The notes below the pieces were generated by a model that saw only the letters and a list, made by a program, of their open reading frames with translations, searched no databases and was not told the DNA's origin. 25,579 nucleotides of DNA from RGIG9041 sp045593905 (lineage in GTDB: Bacteria; Bacillota; Clostridia; Oscillospirales; QAKW01), in the NCBI GenBank assembly GCA_045593905.1, contig JAZNXL010000019.1, forward strand, positions 1 through 25,579, written 5' to 3'. Made by a program: the position numbers and the translations under genes. This document shows positions 16,063-23,533 of the stretch, piece after piece; the first letter of the stretch is position 1; each line of letters begins with the position of its first letter.

Positions 16063-17280
16063 ATGAACATTGCTGTAGCACAGTCAGGCGGACCGACCTG
16101 CGCGATTAACTCATCGCTTCTCGGTGTATTTAAGGGCGCTGTTAAATCAAAAGAGATTGATAAGGTTTACGGCTCACTCAACGGTATTGAGGGAATTATC
16201 AAAGACAATCTCGTTGTTTTAAACGACCTTATTAAAACTTATGAGGATATGGAAAGCATTAAGCAAACACCCTCTACCCTCTTATGCTCTTGCAGATACA
16301 AGCTCCCCGATGCAAGCGCTGACGAAAACGTTTATAAAACAATTGCTGCCAACCTTAAAAAACACGACATCGGCGCGTTTTTCTACATAGGCGGAAACGA
16401 TTCAATGGATACTGTTAACAAGGTATCAGCTTATTTTAAAGCTAACAACATCGATATTAAAGTAATGGGCGTACCCAAGACAATCGACAACGACCTTGCA
16501 ATAACCGACCACACACCAGGTTACGGCTCGGCCGCAAAATACGTTGCAACAACCGTACAAGAAATTGTACGCGACTGCTCGGTTTACGATATTAACTCGG
16601 TTACAATTATTGAGATTATGGGTCGTGACACAGGCTGGCTTACAGCTGCTTCAATCTGCCCGAGAGTTAACGGCGATGCCGCTCCCGACCTTGTATATCT
16701 TCCCGAAGTTGAGTTTTCGGTTGAAGAGTTTGTAAAAGACGTTAAAGAAATTCAAAAAACAAAACGCACAGTTGTTGTTGCAATTTCAGAGGGCGTTGAA
16801 ATTAACGATGCAAACGACAGCGACGCTTTCAGAAGCGGTGCAGTTGACAACTTTGGTCACAAATACTTGTCAGGTGTTGGCAAAGCGCTCGAAAACATCG
16901 TTAAAAGGGATATTGGCTGCAAGGTGCGTTCAATTGAGCTTAACCTTATGCAACGCTGTGCTTCGCATATCAGCTCAAAAACCGACATTGACGAGGCCGA
17001 AAGAATAGGTACAGCTGCAGTTGAGCACGCACTTATGGGCGAAACAGGCAAGGTTATGGCATTTGAGCGTATAAGCAACAACCCCTACGCTGTTGACATT
17101 AAGAGCGTTGATGCTAACAAGATTGCAAACGCTATCCGTTACTTCCCGCTCGAGTGGATAAACGATGCTAAAAACGACATCAAGCCCGAAGCACTTGAGT
17201 ATATTTTACCGCTTATTCAAGGCGAGCAAAACCTCTACTTTAAAAACGGTATGCCGCTTCATTTTAAAAGAATTAAATAA
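16063..17280 (+). CDS. 6-phosphofructokinase, pyrophosphate-type
   Basis: Glycolytic enzyme that phosphorylates fructose 6-phosphate, most likely with pyrophosphate as donor (reversible). The 405-residue protein is longer than the ~320-residue ATP-type PfkA. The donor-choice positions favour PPi: Asp follows the third residue of the GGNDS motif (110-114) instead of Gly in the ATP-type GGDGS, and KTIDND (139-144) has Lys where ATP enzymes have Gly. VPKTIDNDL is the catalytic loop, and MGRDTGW (186-192) helps bind the sugar phosphate. An oddity is Asn112 at the position that is Asp in both GGDGS and GGDDS. ATG at 16063 follows AAAGGAGATATAAT, a strong site. Confidence 0.93.
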   Translation: MNIAVAQSGGPTCAINSSLLGVFKGAVKSKEIDKVYGSLNGIEGIIKDNLVVLNDLIKTYEDMESIKQTPSTLLCSCRYKLPDASADENVYKTIAANLKKHDIGAFFYIGGNDSMDTVNKVSAYFKANNIDIKVMGVPKTIDNDLAITDHTPGYGSAAKYVATTVQEIVRDCSVYDINSVTIIEIMGRDTGWLTAASICPRVNGDAAPDLVYLPEVEFSVEEFVKDVKEIQKTKRTVVVAISEGVEINDANDSDAFRSGAVDNFGHKYLSGVGKALENIVKRDIGCKVRSIELNLMQRCASHISSKTDIDEAERIGTAAVEHALMGETGKVMAFERISNNPYAVDIKSVDANKIANAIRYFPLEWINDAKNDIKPEALEYILPLIQGEQNLYFKNGMPLHFKRIK

Positions 17281-17286
17281 GAGCTT

Positions 17287-17472
17287 ATGAAAAATATAAA
17301 GTTATATCTTTTATCTATTTACACAATACTGTTAAGTATCTTTGGTGCAGCATATTTACAAGGTCATAATTCATTAGTATGGGGTTATTTAATACACATA
17401 CTACCTGTTATTTCAATAATCTTAATAATATATGCTGTTTTAGACGATATTTTAGATAAAAAAGATAAATAA
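17287..17472 (+). CDS. Small two-helix membrane protein, unknown function
   Basis: A 61-residue open frame starting six bases after the phosphofructokinase stop and ending at a strong terminator. The protein is almost entirely two hydrophobic segments (residues ~4-24 and ~31-52) joined by a short loop (AYLQGHNSLVWGY), with a charged DDILDKKDK tail. The ribosome site is poor (GAGCTT just before the ATG), so translation may be coupled to the gene before it. AT-rich codons differ from its neighbours, which argues either for a fast-evolving small gene or for chance. Its position inside the transcript, the neat hydrophobic pattern and the stop just before the terminator make it plausibly real. No family recognised. 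Confidence 0.55.
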   Translation: MKNIKLYLLSIYTILLSIFGAAYLQGHNSLVWGYLIHILPVISIILIIYAVLDDILDKKDK

Positions 17473-17501
17473 AAAAATGCAACCGAAAGGTTGCATTTTT
17501 T
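17473..17501 (+). terminator. Bidirectional intrinsic terminator
   Basis: Twelve-base-pair stem (AAAAATGCAACC with GGTTGCATTTTT) closed by a GAAA loop, with T-runs on both strands. It stops the phosphofructokinase transcript from the left and the GH20 transcript from the right, as the two units converge here. Confidence 0.92.
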
Positions 17502-17503
17502 AT

Positions 17504-19831
17504 TTACTCTACAATGTTTATGCTCTCGATAACGAGTTTTGAAAAATCGTCGTCGGCAGGAGTATACGCTATTGTTGTTATTTTCTTTTCGGGGTTGGGG
17601 TTATCCCATATAAAACCACGTATACAAATGTCACTGCCGTCATTGGTTTTTGCTTCAATTGCAGGGTCGGTATACCAAGTACCTGCATAACCTTGATGAC
17701 GGAACATACCGTCGCCTCTGAGCTCGGGATATGAAGATTTATAGCACATAATCTCAGCGCCGTATCTTATAGGAATTTGGACTGTTTCACCGTCTGAGTA
17801 AGTGATAGTGTAGTTACCTATAGTATCAAACGCTCTCCACGGGAAAATGCGGCGTCTATAAAGTGTTGCGTGATTAAACACGATTGTTGATGCTAAAGTA
17901 TTTACACTAATATTAAAATCGTCAACCTGAACGGCATCACAAACCTTTGCAAGTTCATACGGAACAGGCTTACCCTCAATAGTAATAGTTTTATCATAAA
18001 AACCATAAGGCGATACTGTACCGCGTATGCGGTCGCGCATCAACGGTTGAACTGCTGATGTAATTATCATACCGTAGCACGATGCAAGGCGACTGTCGTA
18101 GCTGTCGCAGTTCCAAAGCATATTACCTACTGCAGAAATATCCCAGAGCTTGCCGTTATCTGCCATCGGGCGCTCTGACGTTGCTACCCAGTGCGCAAAC
18201 TGTCCGCCAATCATACCCTCACGGTTAAGACGTGTTTCGGGACGTGGGAAGTGCGAGGTATAAAGGTTACCAATGCCAACCTTAAATCCTTTTTCTAAAA
18301 GGTCGGTTTCAATATCCTGGTCCATATGGAAATACCAGGTAAAGTCGAGCATTATTATATCTTTTGGAATAAGGTCGATAGCTTTTGCTGTGGGAATTGT
18401 GTGTTTTGTAAGTGCGTGCAGGTGGTCTGACCACATCATAACCCTATAGCCTTTTTTGGTTATGTAGTCATAGAGTTTGTTTACGTCATCAGCATAAATT
18501 TGATAAATTTCTCTTTCACGACATTTTTCGCAAAGACCAAGGTGATAAATCTCGTCGTGGCCGATATGAACGTAAGTGGGCTGAGTTACCTCGATAATTT
18601 CGTCGATAAGGTCGAATATAATTTCGTAGCTTCTGGGGTTTGAAGGACAGTAGCAGTGGTCATAATATTCGTCAGGAAGCGCATCGGCATCGCGTGTGTC
18701 GACCTGTTCTTCTTTATTGGCTCTCTCTGCAATTTCGGGGTAGGCATAGGTTAAAAACTGAACGTGACCAAGGCTTTGCACCTCGGGGATAACTGCAATA
18801 CCGAGTGATTTTACAAACTCGCAGAATTCTTTAACCTCGTGTTTTTCAAGCGGGTCAGCATCAGCTACCATTGTTGAGTGCGGCATGCGCGGTTGTTTGC
18901 CTGCAAGATAGTCTCTGTGAGCCTGAATTACGCCCTCGGCAATTTTGGGGTGTTTGTCAAACTTCATACCGCCTGCAAACTCAATAATTACTGCGTTATA
19001 GCGGTTTGGAATTAAAACGTGAGTAAAGAGGCGTTTTGCAAACTCCATATTATCGCGTCCCGGAAGGCCTAAATGGAACGCACGGAACTTACTTGAGGGT
19101 TTATCGTCAATTGCGCAAACAGGAAAGCCCTCGAGCGAGTCGGTTTGCATAAGCGCATCAGCGCCGTACAAAAGCGCAATGCGCGATGCGGCGGTAATAG
19201 TGATTTTTTCGTTTGTAACGTCTACTGTGTAGCGTTCGCCCTCGTACTCTTTTGAGTCGGTTTTTACAAACGTAACGGTAACGCCGTTATCAAAAAACGG
19301 CTCGTTAAAGGTTTCTAAAAGTCGGTCGGTTAAAAAATCGGCAGCAGCAAGCTCATCAGCATCTTGTGATGCAGTTTCGATTTTTGCAATATTAACGTAG
19401 CCTTCGCCCACTTCGAGCTTTTTAGGTGTAGGCCATACGATAGGCTGCTCGTCATCTATCATACCTAAAGCGCCTATTTCACCGATTGAAATATTTTTTG
19501 TTGCCGCATATATACGAATTGTTACGTCAGTTCCCTCATAGTTTACAGGAAAAACTGTCTCGCCGTTAAAAGCGGTTAATTTTGATGTGTGACAAACCTG
19601 AGAGTCAACTAAAACCTCGACCTTATCCACCTTATCGGTTGTTAAATTAATAGTAACAGCACCTATAAAAGCAGGCTCGGTTAAAGAAAAGTTTACATCA
19701 AGAACAGTATCAGTAAGGTCTGACCATTTCCAAGTTCTTATTTCATTTTCAGACCATCTCGGCTTAAACTCGAGTTTTGAGTTTTGGCGTGTAAACGTCG
19801 GTTTAGTTACTTCAAGTTTTCCTATATACAT
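17504..19831 (-). CDS. Family GH20 beta-N-acetylhexosaminidase-like protein, probably cytoplasmic
   Basis: Large 775-residue glycoside hydrolase. The GH20 catalytic Asp-Glu pair lies in THE motif HIGHDEIY (Asp426, Glu427). Upstream come the GH20b-type alpha/beta domain (about residues 128-245, GYVNIAKIETASQDADE to ALLYGADALMQ) and the TIM barrel (FRAFHLGLPGRD to MMWSDHLHAL). GH20 enzymes remove terminal GlcNAc or GalNAc by substrate-assisted catalysis. The first ~120 residues look like a galactose-binding beta-sandwich, and the last ~180 also appear beta-rich. There is no signal peptide or lipobox, so it should act inside the cell on imported sugars. ATG at 19831 follows GAGAGGTGTCCTAAA; the frame upstream to 19861 is rejected. 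It is monocistronic with its own promoter. The substrate is unknown. Confidence 0.85.
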   Translation of the reverse strand: MYIGKLEVTKPTFTRQNSKLEFKPRWSENEIRTWKWSDLTDTVLDVNFSLTEPAFIGAVTINLTTDKVDKVEVLVDSQVCHTSKLTAFNGETVFPVNYEGTDVTIRIYAATKNISIGEIGALGMIDDEQPIVWPTPKKLEVGEGYVNIAKIETASQDADELAAADFLTDRLLETFNEPFFDNGVTVTFVKTDSKEYEGERYTVDVTNEKITITAASRIALLYGADALMQTDSLEGFPVCAIDDKPSSKFRAFHLGLPGRDNMEFAKRLFTHVLIPNRYNAVIIEFAGGMKFDKHPKIAEGVIQAHRDYLAGKQPRMPHSTMVADADPLEKHEVKEFCEFVKSLGIAVIPEVQSLGHVQFLTYAYPEIAERANKEEQVDTRDADALPDEYYDHCYCPSNPRSYEIIFDLIDEIIEVTQPTYVHIGHDEIYHLGLCEKCREREIYQIYADDVNKLYDYITKKGYRVMMWSDHLHALTKHTIPTAKAIDLIPKDIIMLDFTWYFHMDQDIETDLLEKGFKVGIGNLYTSHFPRPETRLNREGMIGGQFAHWVATSERPMADNGKLWDISAVGNMLWNCDSYDSRLASCYGMIITSAVQPLMRDRIRGTVSPYGFYDKTITIEGKPVPYELAKVCDAVQVDDFNISVNTLASTIVFNHATLYRRRIFPWRAFDTIGNYTITYSDGETVQIPIRYGAEIMCYKSSYPELRGDGMFRHQGYAGTWYTDPAIEAKTNDGSDICIRGFIWDNPNPEKKITTIAYTPADDDFSKLVIESINIVE

Positions 19832-19865
19832 TTTAGGACACCTCTCATGCTTTAATTTCAAGCTA

Positions 19866-19894
19866 ATTATAACAACCTTAATTTATAATTTCAA
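19866..19894 (-). promoter_or_regulatory. Promoter for the GH20 gene
   Basis: Minus strand: TTGAAA (19889-19894), 17-base spacer, perfect TATAAT (19866-19871), about 35 bases before the start codon. No operator or cre-like site was recognised nearby. Confidence 0.8.
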
Positions 19895-19929
19895 TATACT
19901 ATCTTCACAAAAAATTGCACTTTCTTAAT

Positions 19930-19964
19930 AAAAAAGAGTTCCCTGTAAAAAGGGAACCTTTTTT
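19930..19964 (-). terminator. Intrinsic terminator of the GntR-ABC-lipoprotein operon
   Basis: On the minus strand AAAAAAGG-TTCCC and GGGAA-CTCTTTTTT form a stem around a TTTTTACA loop, followed by TTTTTTATT. It overlaps the stop codon region of the lipoprotein gene by a couple of bases. Confidence 0.88.
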
Positions 19965-20658
19965 ATTTAAAAAATTGTTTTGCAATCTCAACTGCCTCGC
20001 CTGTTAGCAGGTAGCGGTTGTGTGTTGATTGGTTACCAATGTAATACTCGTTGTTTAATTTGTATAATCTGTAATTTATAACCTCAAAATAGCCGTCGAT
20101 TGTACCTTTGCAAAGGTTTACCATACCATCGCCGTTTACTAATTTGTCGTAACCAACATCTGAAGGCTCGGTTGTATTTTCAACGTTTTCAAACATTAAA
20201 TACTGTTGTTCATTAAGTGAATAATCAGATATTTCACTTTGATAGTCCCTAATATAGAAACTATTAAAATTTATTCCGTCTTTATATTTTTCTTTTAGCG
20301 TATTAAAAGTGTTCTCACGCAAGTACCACATATGGCTGTTATACGTTAAAACAGTAAGGTCAGAAGAAAGGCTATAGTATCTTCCAAATTGAGTACTTAA
20401 GAGAGCAGGCACGTCTTTTTCGGTTATTCGAGCGTACTCGTTAAAGTGTTTACCACTCATAACGTAAAGCTCTGCGTTGAGAGGGTCATAAATACTTTTA
20501 TCGAGCTTATCAATGTTTATATATTTGTAGCCCATAAGCGAGATACTGCCGTCGTCGTTAATAACGCCGTGGTGCAGTTTCATATCGTCAAGCGCATCAC
20601 ACGAGCAAAGGCAAAAGAGCATACAAACAAGTATTAAAATTGAAATTAGTTTTTTCAT
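19963..20658 (-). CDS. Putative lipoprotein, last gene of the ABC operon
   Basis: A 231-residue protein with a classical lipoprotein signal: MKKLISILILVCMLFCLCSC, with the probable lipidated Cys at residue 20 (two earlier Cys could confuse prediction). The mature part is hydrophilic, rich in Tyr, Asn and Asp, and has no family I recognise. The TTG frame six codons earlier runs through the ribosome site AAGGAGGATACT; ATG at 20658 is preferred. It overlaps no gene but starts 10 bases after the permease stop, so it is part of the transporter operon. It might be a surface partner or sensor of the transporter; that is inference from position only. Confidence 0.8.
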   Translation of the reverse strand: MKKLISILILVCMLFCLCSCDALDDMKLHHGVINDDGSISLMGYKYINIDKLDKSIYDPLNAELYVMSGKHFNEYARITEKDVPALLSTQFGRYYSLSSDLTVLTYNSHMWYLRENTFNTLKEKYKDGINFNSFYIRDYQSEISDYSLNEQQYLMFENVENTTEPSDVGYDKLVNGDGMVNLCKGTIDGYFEVINYRLYKLNNEYYIGNQSTHNRYLLTGEAVEIAKQFFK

Positions 20659-20668
20659 AGTATCCTCC

Positions 20669-21481
20669 TTATTCAAGGTTTAAGCGTTTTTCGATAATCT
20701 TTTTGGTAACAACAAAGTAAATAACCGAAAGCACCGCATAAAACACAATAAAAAAGCCAAAAAACAGGTGCGTTGCAAGGTTGGGATGGCGGATAATATA
20801 GTTATATATTGCCGAAGTATCAATAAACCTTATAACAACTGTTGAAATTACAACAATAATTGTGCCAATAATTTGTGTAAAAAGGTAGTAGCCAAAGTAT
20901 GTACCAAAAGCAGCTAAAATTCTGTTTTTGTTTGCAAGCTGACCCACCGCAATACAACCGTAGCACAAAATATATTGCGAAATGATGCCAATAAGTACCA
21001 AAGTCACAAACTCTATAATAATAAATATTCCGTGAACTGCTGTTCTTGATTGTAAAAACCTTTTTAAAAGGTAGACAGCCGCTTTAACAAGCTCAACAAA
21101 TACATCGCCTGCCGTTGCAACGCAAACTGAAAGTAAAATTGCAAAGATTGTTATAAAAGTTGCAATTATAAGCATTAAAAGTTTTGCAAAAATATGTTCG
21201 GTTGCGGTTACGGGCAGTGTAAAACTTAAATACCCCTCACCTGTAAACAGGTTTTTATAAAAGCGTGTTATACCATACGCCATAGTCATTACAATTGCAA
21301 CTAAAACTCCTATGCAAAGCGCAATTACAGAAGAATAGAATACAATTTTATACGAAAGTTCTTTGTTTTCGAAAAGTTGGATAAATCTGCAAAGAACTGC
21401 AATGCCAATAACAATAAGCTGCATTGGTAAAAGCGTGCGAAGATATGCAATAAATTCGTGTTTGATTAATTTTTTTACCAT
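20669..21481 (-). CDS. ABC-2 type transporter permease
   Basis: A 270-residue membrane protein with six likely helices, starting around residues 15-35 and ending near 260, followed by a basic tail KKIIEKRLNLE. The cytoplasmic segment NLFTGEGYLSFTLPVTATEHIFAKLL after the second helix is characteristic of clostridial ABC-2 permeases of the YtrC/EcsB-like kind. It pairs with the ATPase directly upstream, whose stop it overlaps by seven bases; AGGGAGGTATTCAA is the ribosome site. The substrate is unknown; related operons respond to cell-envelope-active antibiotics or bacteriocins, but nothing here proves that. Confidence 0.88.
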   Translation of the reverse strand: MVKKLIKHEFIAYLRTLLPMQLIVIGIAVLCRFIQLFENKELSYKIVFYSSVIALCIGVLVAIVMTMAYGITRFYKNLFTGEGYLSFTLPVTATEHIFAKLLMLIIATFITIFAILLSVCVATAGDVFVELVKAAVYLLKRFLQSRTAVHGIFIIIEFVTLVLIGIISQYILCYGCIAVGQLANKNRILAAFGTYFGYYLFTQIIGTIIVVISTVVIRFIDTSAIYNYIIRHPNLATHLFFGFFIVFYAVLSVIYFVVTKKIIEKRLNLE

Positions 21482-22173
21482 TTGAATACCTCCCTGAACA
21501 AACCGTCAACGCTCATATTGTTTTGCTCACGTATCTCATCAACGCTTTTTTGCATAACAATTTCACCGTCTTTAATAAACACTACCTCATCAAGCACCTG
21601 CTCAATATCTGAAATAAGGTGGGTTGATATAATAACCGACGATTCAGGGTTGTAGTTGTTAATAATTACCGAAATTATGTAGTCACGGGTTGCAGGGTCA
21701 ACGCCTGCAATAGGCTCGTCAAGCACATAAAGCTTTGCATTACGGCTCATAACAAGAATTAAGCATACTTTTTCTTTGTTGCCCTTTGACAAGGTTTTGA
21801 GCTTTACATCAGATGAAATACCGAGCTGTGTAAGCATTTTATAGGCAAGCGCGGGTCTGAAGTCTTCGTAAAAGTCACAAAACATATCTACAATTTGTTT
21901 TACTGTCATCCACGAGTTTAAGTATGAGTTATCGGGCAGGTACGCAACCTTTGTTTTGGTTTCGATACCGGGTGCAGTACCGTCAACACTGATGCTGCCG
22001 CTTGTTGCAGTTAAAAGTCCGTTAATAAGCTTTATAAGTGTGGTTTTACCCGAACCGTTAGGACCAAGTAAACCAATTATTTTACCGCTTTCTATTGTAA
22101 GGTCAATGCCTTTTAGCGCGGTTTTTTTACCGTAGTTTTTTGTTAGGTTTTCGCATTTTAATAAAACACTCAT
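21475..22173 (-). CDS. ABC transporter ATP-binding protein (YtrB-like)
   Basis: A 232-residue ATPase subunit with all key motifs: Walker A GPNGSGKTT (37-45), a degenerate signature LSKGN (128-132, in place of LSGGQ), Walker B LYVLDEP (148-154), the D-loop AGVDPATRD and the H-loop ISTHL. The LSKGN form is common in ABC-2 type exporters associated with GntR/YtrA regulators. The gene overlaps the regulator stop by four bases (ATGA), so expression is coupled. It should sit on the cytoplasmic face with the permease that follows. Confidence 0.94.
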   Translation of the reverse strand: MSVLLKCENLTKNYGKKTALKGIDLTIESGKIIGLLGPNGSGKTTLIKLINGLLTATSGSISVDGTAPGIETKTKVAYLPDNSYLNSWMTVKQIVDMFCDFYEDFRPALAYKMLTQLGISSDVKLKTLSKGNKEKVCLILVMSRNAKLYVLDEPIAGVDPATRDYIISVIINNYNPESSVIISTHLISDIEQVLDEVVFIKDGEIVMQKSVDEIREQNNMSVDGLFREVFKW

Positions 22174-22532
22174 TTATCCTCCCACTCCTTTACATATTGT
22201 TTAATTTGAGAAAGGTCAAGACCAAGAGCCTTTAGTTCGTTTATATAGTCTTGTGTTTTTTTAAATATTACGTCTTGCTTTATACGCTTTGCATCCTCGT
22301 TTGTATTTGAAACAAACCAACCCGAACCACGCTCAGCGTATACAACACCCTGAGTTTCAAGTTGTTCTAATGCCTTTTGAACGGTATTGGGGTTTACCCC
22401 TGCCAAAAGCGCAATATCACGAACTGACGGTAGTTTGCTGTTTACAGTAAACTCGCCCGATGCAATTGCAACACAAATTTGTTCACAAAGCTGCGGACAT
22501 ATCGGTCGGTTGCGGTCAAGCTGCCAATTCAT
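22170..22532 (-). CDS. GntR-family (YtrA subfamily) transcriptional regulator
   Basis: A 120-residue repressor with an N-terminal winged helix-turn-helix (residues ~10-75, LPSVRDIALLAGVNPNTVQKAL within it) and a short C-terminal dimerisation tail of about 45 residues. The short tail, the lack of an effector domain and the ABC genes directly downstream fit the YtrA subfamily. ATG at 22532 (MNWQLDRNRP) has the strong site AAAGGAGGCGTTTT; the open frame to 22571 would start inside the operator. It probably controls its own operon through the two inverted repeats at 22550-22593. The inducer is unknown. Confidence 0.93.
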   Translation of the reverse strand: MNWQLDRNRPICPQLCEQICVAIASGEFTVNSKLPSVRDIALLAGVNPNTVQKALEQLETQGVVYAERGSGWFVSNTNEDAKRIKQDVIFKKTQDYINELKALGLDLSQIKQYVKEWEDK

Positions 22533-22549
22533 AAAACGCCTCCTTTTAA

Positions 22550-22593
22550 CTGTATTAGTTCGGTAATACACCTGTACTATCTACATAATACAG
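22550..22593 (-). promoter_or_regulatory. Two adjacent inverted-repeat operators for the GntR regulator
   Basis: Two 22-base sites sit end to end on the minus strand. The upstream one (22572-22593) is CTGTATTA-N6-TAGTACAG and covers the -10 box. The downstream one (22550-22571) is GTGTATTA-N6-TAATACAG and ends about 17 bases before the start codon. Each has 8-base arms with one mismatch and a six-base spacer. The position over the start of transcription suggests autorepression. Confidence 0.75.
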
Positions 22594-22613
22594 TTTTGTT
22601 TTGTATTTGTCAA
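22585..22613 (-). promoter_or_regulatory. Promoter of the GntR-ABC operon
   Basis: Minus strand: perfect TTGACA (22608-22613), 17-base spacer, TATTAT (22585-22590). The -10 box lies inside the first operator arm. The -35 box abuts the terminator of the gene upstream. Confidence 0.85.
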
Positions 22614-22614
22614 T

Positions 22615-22643
22615 AAAAAAATTCCGCGTTGGCGGAATTTTTT
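22615..22643 (-). terminator. Intrinsic terminator of the Asp-rich lipoprotein gene
   Basis: Twelve-base-pair stem (AAAAAATTCCGC with GCGGAATTTTTT) with a four-base loop and a seven-T tail on the minus strand. It lies just after the stop codon at 22645 and directly before the GntR promoter. Confidence 0.92.
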
Positions 22644-22644
22644 A

Positions 22645-23442
22645 TTATGCACCGAGTGGAAGATATACCTTATAGTCTATATCGGTGCTGTTTTCTTTAT
22701 AAAAGGTTGCGGTTTTGAGTCCGCTGCCCGTAATTGTTAAAAGCGAGTATTTTCCGTTGCCGTCAATGTCGGCGACAAAGGGGTGGGCACAAAAATCTTT
22801 ACTGTTTGCGGTTGATGAGCAAAGTACTGAATTACCCATTGATTGTGACAAAAGCGCAACACCTGTAAAGTCGTTTGCCTTTGCAACTACTATTGCCTCG
22901 CCGTCGTTGTCACCGTCGATATCGTACTCAAATATTTCGCAAATTTTAATATTTTTCACATCCGGAAACGATTTATTTATAAATTCGTAGTAGCCGCTGT
23001 CAGCTTTTTGCTTATCATCGTATACTGTTCGCTTTAAATTGGGACAAAGTTTCCAGTTACCGCTTGTAACAAGAGAACAAAGCGGTGATGAAGAAATTTT
23101 ATTTTGTTTAATATCGTCAAGCGATACCTGCCCTAAGTTTTTACCGCTATTTGTAAAAAGGGTGTAGGTTTTATCTTTTAAAGTTAAATCGTTATCGATA
23201 GTGTTTTGAATATTATAATAGTAGTTTTCGTCAGTTAAAAGCGAGGTACCATTTTTGCAAATTGACACAGGTACACAACCTGCATCGGTTGAAATGTAAA
23301 TTACATTTGTGCCGTTCACATCGGCTTTAGGGTATTTAATGCCGTCATCTTTGCCGGTTGTGTTTTGCGGCGATGTATCGGCAGTACAACCGCTGAGTAA
23401 TAAAACAAATATTAAAATTACAGGTATAAGTTTTGCCTTCAT
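22645..23442 (-). CDS. Putative lipoprotein with calcium-binding-like DxDGDxDG motifs
   Basis: A 265-residue protein with a lipoprotein signal (MKAKLIPVILIFVLLLSGC, lipidated Cys19) and a secreted hydrophilic body. Near the C terminus are DIDGDNDGE (174-182) and DIDGNGK (225-231), each followed by a short beta-like run (AIVVAKAND, YSLLTITGS). This pattern recalls FG-GAP/VCBS repeats of beta-propeller blades that bind calcium, but only two are seen, too few for a full propeller. No enzymatic motif was recognised. The reading frame extends to 23610 through the groEL terminator, which is not credible; ATG at 23442 has GAGAGGAGACTTTGT. It is a single-gene unit between two terminators. Function unknown. 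Confidence 0.78.
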   Translation of the reverse strand: MKAKLIPVILIFVLLLSGCTADTSPQNTTGKDDGIKYPKADVNGTNVIYISTDAGCVPVSICKNGTSLLTDENYYYNIQNTIDNDLTLKDKTYTLFTNSGKNLGQVSLDDIKQNKISSSPLCSLVTSGNWKLCPNLKRTVYDDKQKADSGYYEFINKSFPDVKNIKICEIFEYDIDGDNDGEAIVVAKANDFTGVALLSQSMGNSVLCSSTANSKDFCAHPFVADIDGNGKYSLLTITGSGLKTATFYKENSTDIDYKVYLPLGA

Positions 23443-23458
23443 ACAAAGTCTCCTCTCT

Positions 23459-23487
23459 ATATAATATTTATACAGTGAAGAGTTCAA
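23459..23487 (-). promoter_or_regulatory. Possible promoter for the Asp-rich lipoprotein gene
   Basis: Minus strand TTGAAC (23482-23487), 17-base spacer and a weak -10 TTATAT (23459-23464) that lies very close to the ribosome site. A promoter is expected here because a strong terminator lies just upstream, but the boxes are only fair matches. Confidence 0.4.
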
Positions 23488-23498
23488 AAATATACCAA

Positions 23499-23526
23499 TA
23501 AAAAAACACCCCGAAGGGTGTTTTTT
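23499..23526 (-). terminator. Intrinsic terminator after the groEL 3' end
   Basis: Eleven-base-pair stem (AAAAAACACCC with GGGTGTTTTTT) closed by a stable UUCG loop when read on the minus strand, followed by a T-run. It is the expected end of a groESL transcript. Confidence 0.92.
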
Positions 23527-23533
23527 ATTTTGA

